DNA of 64,000 nucleotides, from the NCBI RefSeq assembly GCF_021432065.1, contig NZ_CP090364.1:2184601-2248600 (forward strand), in the 5' to 3' direction. The stretch comes from Photobacterium sp. TLY01 (GTDB lineage: Bacteria > Pseudomonadota > Gammaproteobacteria > Enterobacterales > Vibrionaceae). This document shows, piece by piece, positions 50,833 through 62,375 of the stretch. Position 1 is the first letter of the stretch; each line of letters begins with the position of its first letter. Under the pieces are notes generated by a model. It had not been told where the DNA came from. It worked only from the letters and a program-made list of their open reading frames with translations, and ran no database searches. A program made the translations under genes and the position numbers.

Positions 50833-50866
50833 AAAAAGGCGTTGGAGTGATTCCAGCGCCTTTCTT
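50833..50866. terminator. Bidirectional terminator between cydC and the glycine-zipper gene
   Basis: AAAGGCGTTGGA / TCCAGCGCCTTT pairs fully (one G-U) around a GTGAT loop, with A-run left and TTTCTTTC right. Confidence 0.9.
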
Positions 50867-50885
50867 TCATTCTGCCATGGACAGA

Positions 50886-51350
50886 CTAAGGATAGGTGCG
50901 ATCCACTCTGACACCGTCGTCAAAATATAGGATCCGGACATTATCGCCTGACTGAAACAGCATGTTCGGATCAATATCCTGAATCACATCTACCAGCTTA
51001 CCCTCCTCCGTTTTTATCAACAGCTCCACCAATTTGTACTGCCGGATTGATTGGCCAATAGGTTGGTTTTGATAGGCAACTCCGGCGCCCGCCAAAGCAC
51101 CAACCGTGGTCGCCACCTCTCGGCCATGTCCTCCGCCGAACTGATTCCCTATCAAGCCCCCAACAACTGCACCCAATAAAGTTTGCCAGCCGTTATGTTC
51201 GGAGTTGACCACTTGCTGCTGGGTAATATAACGTACCGTTTCCAGTTGACCGAATACTACCTGGTTGACCGGACGCGCCTGATTCCGGTTATAAGGCGCA
51301 GCGTGCAACACCGATGAAAACAGCAAAACGAACCATAACCACTTTCTCAT
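50886..51350 (-). CDS. Periplasmic glycine-zipper protein
   Basis: A 154-residue exported protein. A signal peptide (RKWLWFVLLFSSVLHA, cleavage before APYNR) has no lipobox cysteine. The middle is a glycine zipper (LLGAVVGGLIGNQFGGGHGREVATTVGALAGAG), and the C-terminal part has DPNMLFQSGDNVRIL. It is a paralogue of the lipoprotein at 12870-13331 (shared zipper and DPNM-F-G-VRI). The ATG at 51350 has GGAG about 10 bases upstream. It is divergent from aat, with only 30 bp between start codons. The function is unknown beyond the envelope. Confidence 0.85.
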   Translation of the reverse strand: MRKWLWFVLLFSSVLHAAPYNRNQARPVNQVVFGQLETVRYITQQQVVNSEHNGWQTLLGAVVGGLIGNQFGGGHGREVATTVGALAGAGVAYQNQPIGQSIRQYKLVELLIKTEEGKLVDVIQDIDPNMLFQSGDNVRILYFDDGVRVDRTYP

Positions 51351-51380
51351 ACGGATATTCTCCACCTACATTGTATTTAT

Positions 51381-52082
51381 ATGGCTATATATTTGCCTGA
51401 GCTCGACTCAGTCGACTTACAGTTTCCCCATCCGAGCACGGCGCTTGATGATCCCAATGGCCTGTTGGCCTTTGGTGGTGATCTCAGTGCCCAGCGACTG
51501 ATTCATGCTTACCGGCAAGGTATCTTCCCCTGGTACGCTGAAGGTGAGCCCCTGTTGTGGTGGAGCCCGTCTCCCAGAGCGATTATCCTGCCAGAGATTT
51601 TTCAGCCAAGTAAGAGTCTGAAAAAGTTTTACCGCAAATCAGGCTATCAGGTCACTCTGAACCATGCCTGTCATCAGGTCATTGAGCAATGTGCATACAG
51701 CCGCGGCGTTGATGCCACCTGGATTACTTCAGCGATGATTCAAGCGTATCAGCACTTACATAACCAGGGCCATTGCCATTCCGTTGAAGTCTGGCAGGAC
51801 GGTCAGCTGGTTGGTGGCTTATATGGTATCAGTGTGGGGACAGTATTTTGCGGTGAATCTATGTTTTCTCTCGCAGACAACGCATCCAAGATCGCATTCT
51901 GGCATTTCTGCCGGCATTTCAGTGCACATCATGGCACTCTGATCGACTGCCAGATTATGAATTCGCACCTTGCTTCTCTGGGCGCACAGGATGTTTCTCG
52001 TGACGCATTTTTGCAAACCTTAGAGCAGCAGAGATGCGCCATACTTAGATCAGGTTGTTATTCGCCCCAGGTCATTGCTTAG
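51381..52082 (+). CDS. aat: Leucyl/phenylalanyl-tRNA-protein transferase
   Basis: Aat adds Leu or Phe to N-terminal Lys/Arg, making primary N-degrons for ClpS-ClpAP. The 233-residue protein has PNGLLAFGGDLS, YRQGIFPWYAEGEPLLWWSPSPRAI and VGGLYGISVGTVFCGESMFS. The ATG fits the vibrio family start, but no Shine-Dalgarno is visible. It stands directly before bpt (9 bp gap), giving an aat-bpt transferase pair close to clpA and clpS. Confidence 0.95.
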   Translation: MAIYLPELDSVDLQFPHPSTALDDPNGLLAFGGDLSAQRLIHAYRQGIFPWYAEGEPLLWWSPSPRAIILPEIFQPSKSLKKFYRKSGYQVTLNHACHQVIEQCAYSRGVDATWITSAMIQAYQHLHNQGHCHSVEVWQDGQLVGGLYGISVGTVFCGESMFSLADNASKIAFWHFCRHFSAHHGTLIDCQIMNSHLASLGAQDVSRDAFLQTLEQQRCAILRSGCYSPQVIA

Positions 52083-52091
52083 TAGGTTACC

Positions 52092-52781
52092 ATGAGTCTT
52101 CCCACTGTACGTTTAGGCTTTACACCAGAAATCAGCTGCAGTTATTTACCTGAGCAAAAAGAGCAACTTGGTGTCGTCGTCGACCATCGCTGGCTCACCG
52201 CTTCTGGTTACAGTGCGCTGCTTGGCTGCGGGTATCGCCGCAGTGGTCAGGCTATTTACAAACCGATGTGCGAACGCTGCCACGCCTGTACTCCCCTGCG
52301 CGTTGACTGTGCTCACTTTTCCCCCAGTAAAAGTCAAAAAAGACAATTAAAACAACTGAGCAGCTTTCAAGCAGAATTTAAATCCCAGCTTGATGACGGC
52401 TGGTTTCCTCTCTATGAACAATATATTCGGGAAAGACACGCGCACGGGGCCATGTATCCGGCCAGCAGGCAGCAGTTTTTTGAGTTTTGTCAGGCAAACT
52501 GGATGGACACCCGTTTTTTGCACCTCTACCAGAATGAGCGCTTAGTCGCTATTGCCGTCACCGATTTTTTTGACCAGGCGCTGAGCGCTGTCTATACCTT
52601 CTTCGAGCCGAACCACCCGTTATCGCTCGGAACCCTCTGCGTGCTCACACAAATCCAATACTGCCGGGACACCGGGCGCCGCTGGCTCTACCCGGGTTAC
52701 CAGATTGATGATTGCCCTGCAATGAACTATAAAACCCGCTTCAAGCCTTACCAAAAGCTGGTTCGGGGCGAATGGCAATAA
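52092..52781 (+). CDS. bpt: Aspartate/glutamate leucyltransferase Bpt
   Basis: Bpt, related to eukaryotic arginyl transferase ATE1, is known from Vibrio vulnificus to add Leu to N-terminal Asp and Glu. The 229-residue protein has the N-terminal cysteine cluster MCERCHACTPLRV and the C-terminal GAT-like domain (LGTLCVLTQIQYCRDTGRRWLYPGYQIDDCPAMNYKTRFKP). Older databases name it arginyl-tRNA-protein transferase. It follows aat at 9 bp and is cotranscribed; infA follows after 175 bp. Confidence 0.94.
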   Translation: MSLPTVRLGFTPEISCSYLPEQKEQLGVVVDHRWLTASGYSALLGCGYRRSGQAIYKPMCERCHACTPLRVDCAHFSPSKSQKRQLKQLSSFQAEFKSQLDDGWFPLYEQYIRERHAHGAMYPASRQQFFEFCQANWMDTRFLHLYQNERLVAIAVTDFFDQALSAVYTFFEPNHPLSLGTLCVLTQIQYCRDTGRRWLYPGYQIDDCPAMNYKTRFKPYQKLVRGEWQ

Positions 52782-52947
52782 AAGTGCAGTGAATTCTCCC
52801 CAGCCTCTGCCCCATTAAAAGGAACGAAGTTTGCAACAAAAGCTGACAAAGCGCAGCAGCGAGGGTAAAATTGCGGGCCTGAACTTTACACTTAAACAGT
52901 TTCAAGGCATTATCCGGCCCAATCAGATGCAAGGCACGGTAGCCTAA

Positions 52948-53175
<228 letters not shown>

Positions 53176-53255
53176 TTTGTGCCGGGCTGGTGAAGCGCAA
53201 ACTGCCCCCCAGTTACGAAAAGCACACAATTCTTTGCCTTAATCACCAAGGCATA

Positions 53256-53284
53256 AAAAACGGGACGCTCAGGTCCCGTTTTTA
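53256..53284. terminator. Bidirectional terminator between infA and clpA
   Basis: Stem ACGGGAC / GTCCCGT, six-base loop, with AAAAAA on the left and TTTTT on the right. A small hairpin GCCTT / AAGGC (about 53236-53252) is just upstream. Confidence 0.92.
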
Positions 53285-53312
53285 TTGGCGCTAACAGATG
53301 GGTATCAGCGCA

Positions 53313-55577
53313 TTAGTGCGCAGGTTCCATTTCACTGCTGAAGCGGAAATCCAGTGTGCCATCATCTTTCAGTGTCACACGCACTGAGCCACCATTGACC
53401 AGCGAGCCGAACAATAACTCGTTCGCCATCGGTTTTTTCAGGTTTTCCTGAATCACCCTGGCCATTGGGCGGGCCCCCATCGACTTGTCATAGCCTTTGT
53501 CTGCCAGCCATTCACGGGCTTCGTTTGATACTTCCATAGAGACACCACGGGCATCCAACTGGGCCTGCAGCTCAACAATGAATTTATCAACAACCTGATT
53601 AATCACTTCTTTTTCCAGGTGATTAAACCAAATAATGTTGTCCAGACGATTTCGGAATTCAGGCGCAAAGACCCGCTTGATTTCTGACATCGCATCATGG
53701 CTGTGGTCCTGTTGAACCAGACCAATCGATTTACGGACCGTTTCCTGAACCCCGGCATTGGTGGTCATCACCAAAATCACGTTGCGGAAATCCGCTTTAC
53801 GTCCGTTATTATCGGTCAGAGTACCGTTATCCATCACCTGCAGCAGCAAGTTAAAGACATCCGGGTGCGCTTTCTCTATTTCGTCCAGCAGCACGACTGA
53901 ATGCGGATGCTTAATCACAGCATCAGTCAGCAAGCCACCCTGATCAAAACCGACATAGCCCGGAGGTGCACCAATCAAACGGCTGACCGTATGGCGTTCC
54001 ATATACTCGGACATGTCAAATCTCAGCAGTTCAATCCCCAGCATTTTTGCCAGTTGCACCGTCACCTCGGTTTTACCAACCCCTGTCGGGCCAGCAAACA
54101 GGAAAGAACCCACGGGTTTATTATCAGCCCCTAATCCGGCCCGGCTGAGTTTGATCACTTCGGTCAGCGCTTCGATTGCCTTATCCTGACCAAAAACCAG
54201 CATCTTCAGCTTACTGTCCAAATTCAGCAGGACTTCTTTATCACTGGAAGAAACCGACTTTTCGGGGATCCGGGCAATACGCGCAATCATGGCTTCAATG
54301 TCACTGACATTGATGGTTTTCTTACGCTTACTGACCGGTGCCAAACGACAGCGTGCGCCCGCTTCATCAATGACATCAATCGCCTTATCCGGTAAATGAC
54401 GTTCATTGATATATTTGGCAGAAAGCTCTACGGCAGCCCGAATGGCTTTATTGGTGTATCTGACTTCATGGTGGGCCTCATATTTTGTTTTCAGCCCCAT
54501 GAGAATCTTGGTGGTATCATCCAAAGAAGGTTCAACAATATCAATCTTTTGGAATCGACGAGCCAGCGCTCGCTCTTTCTCAAAGATATTGCTGTATTCC
54601 TGATAAGTGGTCGACCCCATACAACGGATTTTACCACTGCTCAGTAAAGGCTTGATTAAGTTGGCAGCATCCACCTGCCCACCGGAAGCCGCACCTGCGC
54701 CTATGATGGTATGAATCTCATCGATGAACAGGACCGCTTTTTCTTCTTTCTCAAGCTGCTTCAAAATGGCTTTAAAGCGTTTTTCAAAATCACCACGATA
54801 CTTAGTGCCGGCCAGCAGTGAGCCGATATCCAGCGAGTAGATCACACAATCTTTAATAATGTCGGGAACCTGACCTTCAACAATGCGCCAGGCAAGGCCT
54901 TCCGCGATCGCTGTTTTACCGACCCCGGCTTCACCCACCAGTAATGGGTTGTTTTTCCGGCGGCGGCACAGGACCTGAACGGTACGTTCAAGCTCATACT
55001 CACGGCCAATTAACGGATCAATGGCACCGGCACGGGCCAGTTGATTGAGATTGGTGGCAAAGTTTTCCAGACGGTCTTCACCGCTTTCCGCACGCGGATC
55101 GTCAGGGCTGACCTCGGACTGGTTCAAATCATCATTGTCACTGTCTTTTACCGTGCCATGAGAAATGAAATTCACCACATCAAGACGGCTGATATCACTC
55201 TTCTTAAGCAGGTAAGCGGCGTGCGACTCCTGTTCACTGAAAATAGCCACCAGCACATTGGCGCCGGTCACTTCGCTGCGACCCGATGACTGCACATGGA
55301 AAACCGCACGTTGTAATACGCGCTGAAAGCTCAGCGTCGGCTGGGTTTCTCTGCTTTCATCATCAGCAGGAATTAATGGCGTGGTTTGCTCAATGAAGGC
55401 ATCCAGTTCTTTTCGAAGGGTATCCAGATTTGCACGGCACGCTAACAGGGCTTCCTGAGCAGCAGGATTCTCCAGTAGCGCCAACAGCAGATGCTCAACC
55501 GTCATAAACTCATGGCGTTTTTCCCTTGCCCGCGCGAAGGCACCATTGAGACTGGTTTCAAGTTCTTTATTTAGCAT
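53313..55577 (-). CDS. clpA: ATP-dependent Clp protease ATP-binding subunit ClpA
   Basis: ClpA unfolds substrates, including N-degrons brought by ClpS, and feeds them to ClpP. The 754-residue protein has the N-domain (1-145), D1 with Walker [14 protein letters not shown] and [12 protein letters not shown], and D2 with [13 protein letters not shown], plus the IGL-type ClpP loop (KSIGLVQQD). It ends with a normal C-terminal D2-small domain. It is 46 bp behind clpS on the minus strand, forming the clpS-clpA operon. Confidence 0.97.
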   Translation of the reverse strand: MLNKELETSLNGAFARAREKRHEFMTVEHLLLALLENPAAQEALLACRANLDTLRKELDAFIEQTTPLIPADDESRETQPTLSFQRVLQRAVFHVQSSGRSEVTGANVLVAIFSEQESHAAYLLKKSDISRLDVVNFISHGTVKDSDNDDLNQSEVSPDDPRAESGEDRLENFATNLNQLARAGAIDPLIGREYELERTVQVLCRRRKNNPLLVGEAGVGKTAIAEGLAWRIVEGQVPDIIKDCVIYSLDIGSLLAGTKYRGDFEKRFKAILKQLEKEEKAVLFIDEIHTIIGAGAASGGQVDAANLIKPLLSSGKIRCMGSTTYQEYSNIFEKERALARRFQKIDIVEPSLDDTTKILMGLKTKYEAHHEVRYTNKAIRAAVELSAKYINERHLPDKAIDVIDEAGARCRLAPVSKRKKTINVSDIEAMIARIARIPEKSVSSSDKEVLLNLDSKLKMLVFGQDKAIEALTEVIKLSRAGLGADNKPVGSFLFAGPTGVGKTEVTVQLAKMLGIELLRFDMSEYMERHTVSRLIGAPPGYVGFDQGGLLTDAVIKHPHSVVLLDEIEKAHPDVFNLLLQVMDNGTLTDNNGRKADFRNVILVMTTNAGVQETVRKSIGLVQQDHSHDAMSEIKRVFAPEFRNRLDNIIWFNHLEKEVINQVVDKFIVELQAQLDARGVSMEVSNEAREWLADKGYDKSMGARPMARVIQENLKKPMANELLFGSLVNGGSVRVTLKDDGTLDFRFSSEMEPAH

Positions 55578-55623
55578 AAGGCACCTCCCCTAAATACCAC
55601 TTGATTTGGCGTGCCGGAAAAAG

Positions 55624-55944
55624 TCAGGCTTTTTCCATGGTACACAGTAGCGGATGTTCATGCTCTCTTGCATACATCATGACTTGAGCCACTTTGGTTT
55701 CAGCGACTTCAGCAGTAAAAATACCGCACACTGCCTTCCCCTCATAATGCACAGCCAGCATCAACTGTGTTGCTCTCTCCAAGTCCATGGAGAAGAACTT
55801 CTGTAACACTTCTATCACAAAATCCATCGGTGTGTAATCATCATTATTTAAAATCACTTTATACATCGATGGTGGCTTAACCTGAGTGTCCTCCTTATCA
55901 AGTATGTCTGACTCAGGGTTAATCCTTTCGCTTAACTTACTCAT
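55624..55944 (-). CDS. clpS: ClpS adaptor
   Basis: ClpS binds N-terminal Leu, Phe, Trp and Tyr and delivers the proteins to ClpAP. The 106-residue protein has a flexible N-terminal arm, then [24 protein letters not shown] with the conserved Asn/Asp of the N-degron pocket and [21 protein letters not shown]. It is divergent from cspD across 226 bp, the same arrangement as in E. coli. Confidence 0.97.
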   Translation of the reverse strand: MSKLSERINPESDILDKEDTQVKPPSMYKVILNNDDYTPMDFVIEVLQKFFSMDLERATQLMLAVHYEGKAVCGIFTAEVAETKVAQVMMYAREHEHPLLCTMEKA

Positions 55945-56026
55945 AATCTCATCTTAGTCATTTGTTCAATCGGTTGCTAGATTGCGACGGACAAAAAAGA
56001 TTTCATCCAAATGTTACAAGTCTTGC

Positions 56027-56054
56027 TTGACTGTCTAAGTCTTTTTACTAAAGT
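56027..56054 (+). promoter_or_regulatory. Candidate sigma-70 promoter of cspD
   Basis: TTGACT (56027-56032), 16-bp spacer, TAAAGT (56049-56054). The start would be near 56061, just before a TAGTA-GA-TACTA dyad (56063-56074), giving a leader of about 110 nt. Confidence 0.5.
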
Positions 56055-56170
56055 GTACCTTGTAGTAGATACTATCTGCATCAAAATAGCATTTATATTC
56101 AAGTCATGTTAAAACAGTACTGGTAAATAAATGCTAAATGGAAATTGAATGCAAAGAGGGATGTAAAAGC

Positions 56171-56395
56171 ATGGCAACAGGTACAGTTAAATGGTTCAAC
56201 AACGCAAAAGGCTTCGGTTTCATTTGTCCTGAAAACGGTGAAGGCGATATCTTTGCACACTATTCAACGATCCAGATGGAAGGATATCGAACGCTGAAAG
56301 CAGGACAACAAGTTAACTACACCGTTCAAACTGGCCCGAAAGGCTATCACGCCAGTGAAATCGTCCCCATCGATGTTGAAAGCGCCAGTAAATAA
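56171..56395 (+). CDS. cspD: Cold-shock-like protein CspD
   Basis: A 74-residue single cold-shock domain. In E. coli CspD is made in stationary phase and inhibits replication by binding single-stranded DNA. RNP motifs are readable (KGFGFI and IFAHYS). The ATG at 56171 with GAGGGATG upstream gives MATGTVKWFNNAKGFGF; a longer in-frame start would add an unrelated stretch. The adjacent divergent clpS and the 74-residue length support cspD rather than cspA. A hairpin GGTGGGC / GCTCACC (56428-56445) follows with a weak T-run. Confidence 0.92.
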   Translation: MATGTVKWFNNAKGFGFICPENGEGDIFAHYSTIQMEGYRTLKAGQQVNYTVQTGPKGYHASEIVPIDVESASK

Positions 56396-56776
56396 ACGTA
56401 GCTGACACATTTACATCACTTTATTCAGGTGGGCAACTGCTCACCTTTAGTTATTACAGCTTCCCCCTACTAACAGCTTCATCTTCAAGCCTTTCATCTC
56501 GGACTGCGCTCTTTCATCACTCTTTAACTGACAATTCAATGAATAAACAGTGAATAAAACACCACGAAACAAGTAATTAACAAATCAATTAACAACTCCC
56601 TGTTCAGGCCGCGTTTGCTGATCGTTAACAACGAACGTTGATGAGCTAATTATGACCGATTTAGTGGAAGCAACACAATGCCGGGGACATGCTTTTCTGA
56701 GGCCGTGAGATAAATGATTCTCTAAAACAAAAAGGCCCAGCCGAAGCCGAGCCTTTTCTCAAATCATGAAACAAAC
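56396..56776. other. cspD-icd convergent intergenic region
   Basis: About 380 bp without a supported gene. It holds the weak hairpin after cspD (56428-56445) and the strong icd terminator (56727-56757). The middle, 56450-56720, is AT-rich with no clear small-RNA promoter or ORF with a ribosome-binding site. Confidence 0.5.
56727..56757 (-). terminator. Terminator of icd with TTCG tetraloop
   Basis: Minus strand: AAAAGGCTCGGC-TTCG-GCTGGGCCTTTT, a 12-bp stem with two G-U pairs and a stable tetraloop, followed by a T-run. Confidence 0.93.
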
Positions 56777-58027
56777 TTACATTTGTTCAATCATGTCGTT
56801 TGCAAATTCTGAACACTTGCGCAGTGTCGCGCCGTCCATCAGACGCTCAAAATCGTAAGTCACAGTCTTGTTGCGGATGGCCGCTTCCATCGACTTGATG
56901 ATCAGGTCAGCAGCTTCTGTCCAACCCAGGTGACGCAGCATCATTTCAGCAGACAGAATCAGAGAACCCGGGTTCACTTTATCCTGACCTGCATACTTAG
57001 GTGCAGTACCGTGAGTCGCTTCAAACAACGCAACACCATCACCAATGTTGGCACCCGGTGCGATACCGATACCACCAACCTGAGCAGCCAGTGCATCAGA
57101 AATGTAGTCACCGTTCAGGTTCATCGTCGCGATCACATCATACTCAGCAGGACGCAGCAGAATCTGTTGCAGGAACGCATCTGCAATGCTGTCTTTGATG
57201 ATGATTTCTTTGCCGGTGTTTGGATTTTTCAGCGTCATCCAAGGGCCGCCATCCAGCAGCTCAGCACCGAACTCTTTCGCGACTTCGTAACCCCAGTCTT
57301 TAAAGGCACCTTCAGTAAACTTCATGATGTTGCCTTTGTGAACCAGCGTCAGTGAATCACGGTCATTGTCGATGGTGTATTGCAGGGCAGCACGGACCAG
57401 ACGTTTGGTGCCTTCTTCAGAAACTGGCTTGATACCAATACCGCAGTCTTTAGAGAAACGGATCTTCGTTGCACCCATTTCTTCTTGCAGGAATTTGATC
57501 ACTTTATCTGCTTCGGCTGTACCGGCTTTGAACTCGATACCCGCATAGATATCTTCTGAGTTTTCACGGTAGATCACCATGTCAGTCAGTTCAGGTTGTT
57601 TCAGCGGGCTTGGTACGCCGTCAAAATAACGAACCGGGCGAGCACAGATGTACAGATCCAGCTCCTGACGCAGAGCAACGTTCAGTGAACGAATACCGCC
57701 GCCAACAGGTGTAGTCAGTGGACCTTTAATTGCAACTTTGTATTCACGAATAAAATCAAGCGTTTCTTGAGGCAGCCAAGCATCTTCACCGTAAACCTGA
57801 GTCGATTTTTCACCGGTGTAGATCTCCATCCAGGAAATTTTACGGTCGCCGCCGTAAGCTTTCTGAACAGCCGCATCAACCACTTTGATCATTGCAGGGC
57901 TTACATCAACGCCAATACCATCACCTTCAATAAAAGGGATGATCGGGTTGTTAGGAACGACCAGCTTACCATCGGCATCCAGGGCAATTTTCTGACCTTC
58001 TGCTGGTACAACTACTTTACTATCCAT
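56777..58027 (-). CDS. icd: NADP-dependent isocitrate dehydrogenase
   Basis: Icd makes 2-oxoglutarate from isocitrate in the TCA cycle. The 416-residue protein has [33 protein letters not shown] with the phosphorylatable serine (as E. coli Ser113), [29 protein letters not shown], and [13 protein letters not shown]. The length and motifs match the E. coli-type homodimer, not the monomeric form. It is divergent from rluE, the conserved pairing, and ends in a strong terminator. Confidence 0.98.
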   Translation of the reverse strand: MDSKVVVPAEGQKIALDADGKLVVPNNPIIPFIEGDGIGVDVSPAMIKVVDAAVQKAYGGDRKISWMEIYTGEKSTQVYGEDAWLPQETLDFIREYKVAIKGPLTTPVGGGIRSLNVALRQELDLYICARPVRYFDGVPSPLKQPELTDMVIYRENSEDIYAGIEFKAGTAEADKVIKFLQEEMGATKIRFSKDCGIGIKPVSEEGTKRLVRAALQYTIDNDRDSLTLVHKGNIMKFTEGAFKDWGYEVAKEFGAELLDGGPWMTLKNPNTGKEIIIKDSIADAFLQQILLRPAEYDVIATMNLNGDYISDALAAQVGGIGIAPGANIGDGVALFEATHGTAPKYAGQDKVNPGSLILSAEMMLRHLGWTEAADLIIKSMEAAIRNKTVTYDFERLMDGATLRKCSEFANDMIEQM

Positions 58028-58168
58028 TAAATTCTCCTAGCGTCCGTTTGTTATCTTTTTGTAAGATGCGGGGGAATCATACTTGAAAATTCACCAGCAC
58101 GCCATGGGTGGATTTTTACGTTATAATGGCGCGCTCACAAAATACTTATCCCCTTTACTTATATCGCC

Positions 58169-58825
58169 ATGAAAACTCAACGTACCCGACGCACCACCCG
58201 CCAGGACGATCGTAAGCCGTTTCGTCAGTCAGGTGTCCAGCCACAAAAATCGCGCACCGGCTCTCAGCCTGCCCGTCGCCGTGGCCCGCAAAAAATCATT
58301 CTTTTTAATAAGCCATTCAATGTGTTAACGCAATTTAGCGGTGAGCCGGGAGACCAAACGCTCGCGGACTACATCCCGGTTAAAGATGTCTATGCCGCTG
58401 GACGCTTGGACAAAGACAGCGAAGGCCTGCTGGTGCTGACCAATGACGGTATCCTGCAAGCACGTCTGACTCAGCCCAGCTCCAAACAACCTAAAACCTA
58501 CTGGGTACAGGTCGAAGGCACGCCGGGTGAAGAGCAGCTCGAAGCGCTACGCACAGGTGTCACATTGAAAGACGGCATGACACTGCCAGCCGATGTCACT
58601 GTCATTGAAGCGCCTGATGTATGGGACAGACATCCACCGATTCGTGAACGCAAGAATATCCCGACCACCTGGCTCAGCATTACATTGAGAGAAGGACGCA
58701 ACCGGCAGGTTCGTCGCATGACGGCCCACATAGGCCACCCGACGCTCAGATTGATCCGCTACCAGATGGCAGACTGGACAGTCGACGGTCTGGCCCCCGG
58801 TGAATGGCGGGAAGTCTCGCTCTGA
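58169..58825 (+). CDS. rluE: 23S rRNA pseudouridine synthase RluE
   Basis: RluE modifies uridine 2457 of 23S rRNA. The 218-residue protein has a basic disordered N-terminus (about 1-42, many Arg and Gln), then the RsuA-type core with [15 protein letters not shown] and catalytic motif [16 protein letters not shown], and [23 protein letters not shown]. There is no S4 domain, as expected for RluE. A TATAAT at 58122-58127 about 45 bp upstream may be its -10, without a good -35. Confidence 0.94.
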   Translation: MKTQRTRRTTRQDDRKPFRQSGVQPQKSRTGSQPARRRGPQKIILFNKPFNVLTQFSGEPGDQTLADYIPVKDVYAAGRLDKDSEGLLVLTNDGILQARLTQPSSKQPKTYWVQVEGTPGEEQLEALRTGVTLKDGMTLPADVTVIEAPDVWDRHPPIRERKNIPTTWLSITLREGRNRQVRRMTAHIGHPTLRLIRYQMADWTVDGLAPGEWREVSL

Positions 58826-58919
58826 GGATTACTGCCTGTCCGGGTGAAATTTACCGGTACGCTAATTTTGCTAAAACACTACACATTAGCGGAGAGTTAC
58901 ACTATCATTGCCGCAAATA

Positions 58920-58931
58920 GCAAACGTTTGC
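58920..58931. promoter_or_regulatory. PurR-type operator upstream of mnmA-hflD-purB
   Basis: GCAAACGTTTGC is a perfect 12-bp palindrome and the core of the purine repressor site (consensus near ACGCAAACGTTTGCGT); the right flank GTT also fits. It lies about 150 bp before mnmA, the first gene of the run ending in purB. Confidence 0.7.
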
Positions 58932-59082
58932 GTTAGTGGCAATAAACGAATCATCGTGCAGGCTGACAGCTCAATTTGCCGATGAAAGATGAATAAAGTG
59001 TGAAGCGGTTCTCGATCTGTTTCAGTTCGCAGCTTTCTGTTAGAATTACGCCCTTATCACTTATTCAAGATTGAAGAGAAAA

Positions 59083-60192
59083 ATGTCAGATAACAGCCAG
59101 AAAAAAGTTATTGTCGGCATGTCCGGCGGCGTTGATTCCTCGGTTTCTGCCTACCTGCTACTTCAACAGGGCTACCAGGTTGAAGGCCTGTTCATGAAGA
59201 ACTGGGAAGAAGATGACAATGACGAGTACTGCTCAGCGGCAGAAGATCTTGCAGACGCACAGGCTGTGTGCGACAAACTGGGCATTCATCTTCACACGAT
59301 CAACTTTGCTGCAGAGTACTGGGACAACGTGTTCGAATACTTTCTTGCAGAATATAAAGCAGGCCGTACGCCAAACCCTGACATCCTGTGTAACAAAGAA
59401 ATCAAATTTAAGGCATTCCTGGAGTTTGCCGATGAAGTGCTGGATGCTGATTACATCGCCATGGGTCACTATACCCGCCGCACTTTCCCGACCCAGCCCG
59501 GTCAAAAAGCGCAAATGTTACGCGGACTGGATAACAACAAAGACCAGAGCTATTTCCTGTATACCCTGAGCCACGATCAAATTGCCCGCAGCCTGTTCCC
59601 TGTGGGTGAGCTTGAAAAGCCTGAAGTGCGCCGCATTGCTGAAGAACAAGGGTTGATCACCGCCAAGAAAAAAGACTCTACCGGTATCTGTTTTATCGGA
59701 GAGCGCAAATTCACCGAGTTTCTGGGGAAATACCTGCCTGCACAACCAGGCGATATTGTCACAGCTGAAGACGGCAAGGTGATTGGACAGCATCAGGGAC
59801 TGATGTACCACACCCTGGGCCAGCGTAAAGGCCTGCTGATTGGTGGTTTGAAAGACAGCTCGGATGAGCCCTGGTACGTCGTTGATAAAGATATTGAGAA
59901 AAATCAGCTAATTGTCGGCCAAGGGAAGGATCATCCGCGTCTGCAATCGAATGGTCTGATCGCCGCTCAACTGCACTGGGTGGATCGCAAGCCGGTGCGT
60001 GAGCCTGTGAAATGCACAGTGAAAACCCGCTATCGCCAGCAGGATACCCCTTGCACCATTATTCCTGTCGATGACAACAGCATTAAAGTCATTTTTGATG
60101 AACCGCAAATCGCAGTCACTCCAGGTCAATCAGCGGTGTTTTATCAGGGTGATGTGTGTCTAGGCGGCGGCATCATTGAAGAGCGGATTTAA
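59083..60192 (+). CDS. mnmA: tRNA 2-thiouridylase MnmA
   Basis: MnmA makes 2-thiouridine at U34 of tRNA-Lys, -Glu and -Gln using sulfur from the Tus relay. The 369-residue protein has the PP-loop [14 protein letters not shown], the catalytic cysteines in [12 protein letters not shown] and [13 protein letters not shown], and the C-terminal beta-barrel. The ATG at 59083 gives [22 protein letters not shown] is upstream. hflD follows after 11 bp, and purB after it, as in E. coli. Confidence 0.97.
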   Translation: MSDNSQKKVIVGMSGGVDSSVSAYLLLQQGYQVEGLFMKNWEEDDNDEYCSAAEDLADAQAVCDKLGIHLHTINFAAEYWDNVFEYFLAEYKAGRTPNPDILCNKEIKFKAFLEFADEVLDADYIAMGHYTRRTFPTQPGQKAQMLRGLDNNKDQSYFLYTLSHDQIARSLFPVGELEKPEVRRIAEEQGLITAKKKDSTGICFIGERKFTEFLGKYLPAQPGDIVTAEDGKVIGQHQGLMYHTLGQRKGLLIGGLKDSSDEPWYVVDKDIEKNQLIVGQGKDHPRLQSNGLIAAQLHWVDRKPVREPVKCTVKTRYRQQDTPCTIIPVDDNSIKVIFDEPQIAVTPGQSAVFYQGDVCLGGGIIEERI

Positions 60193-60203
60193 AGGGACAG
60201 TCC

Positions 60204-60821
60204 ATGGCTTATACAATTTATGACAGAACCATTGCGTTTGCAGGCATTTGTCAGGCAGTGAAATTAGTACAGACTGTAGCGCGTACCGGCACTTGTGATA
60301 ACGATGCTTTTGTCACCTGTTTACGCACCCTGACCTCGACAAACCCAAACAATGTGATTGAAATTTTTGGTGAAGAAGCGGACCTCCAACTCGGCCTCAG
60401 CACCATGATCAATGAAATCGATAATACGCCGGCAGGCAGTGAAATCACCCGGTATCTGGTCAGCGTGATGGCGCTGGAACGTAAACTGGCCAGCCGTCGC
60501 GACAGCATGGCACAACTGGGTGATCGGATTGATATGGTGAAACGCCAGCTGGATCATTTCGACCTGCTTGACGACCAGATGATCAGCAACCTGGCCAGTG
60601 TGTATCTGGACATTATCAGCCCGCTAGGACCGCGCATTCAGGTCACAGGGACCCCGGCTCAGCTGCAGCAACAGCATGTGCAGCACAAGGTACGAGCTCT
60701 GCTGCTGGCCGCAGTTCGCAGTGCGGTATTGTGGCGTCAGGTCGGCGGTAAGCGCCGTCATCTGATCTTTGGCCGCAAACAGATGCTTGAACAGGCAAAA
60801 ATCATTCAGGCCCGAAGCTAA
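60204..60821 (+). CDS. hflD: High frequency lysogenisation protein HflD
   Basis: A 205-residue peripheral membrane protein, known in E. coli for destabilising lambda CII; the cellular role is unclear. The sequence [29 protein letters not shown] and the C-terminal [17 protein letters not shown] are family landmarks. It sits in the invariant mnmA-hflD-purB order, 11 bp after mnmA. Before purB an intercistronic hairpin (AGAGCGCC / GGGCGTTCT) is visible but without a T-run. Confidence 0.95.
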   Translation: MAYTIYDRTIAFAGICQAVKLVQTVARTGTCDNDAFVTCLRTLTSTNPNNVIEIFGEEADLQLGLSTMINEIDNTPAGSEITRYLVSVMALERKLASRRDSMAQLGDRIDMVKRQLDHFDLLDDQMISNLASVYLDIISPLGPRIQVTGTPAQLQQQHVQHKVRALLLAAVRSAVLWRQVGGKRRHLIFGRKQMLEQAKIIQARS

Positions 60822-60870
60822 ACATTATTCTCAGAGAGCGCCTGTTGGGCGTTCTGTAACTCAGCTATAA

Positions 60871-62262
<1,392 letters not shown>

Positions 62263-62282
62263 TCGGCTTGTTTTTCGCTCTC

Positions 62283-62310
62283 AAGGCCAGCATTGCATGC
62301 TGGCCTTTTT
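62283..62310 (+). terminator. Terminator of purB
   Basis: Stem AAGGCCAGCAT / ATGCTGGCCTT with a TGC loop and a T-run, 21 bp past the stop. Confidence 0.93.
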
Positions 62311-62375
62311 AGTTTCTGCCGGTCTGCCCACAATCACTGATATAATCCCCCTTAAATTTCTAACCGATGAAGACT

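Noticed and set aside
53176-53312. serW-like tRNA between infA and clpA, as in E. coli
   Set aside because: No cloverleaf, TTC-loop (GGTTCRA) or CCA-like acceptor can be read; the gap holds hairpins and a terminator only.
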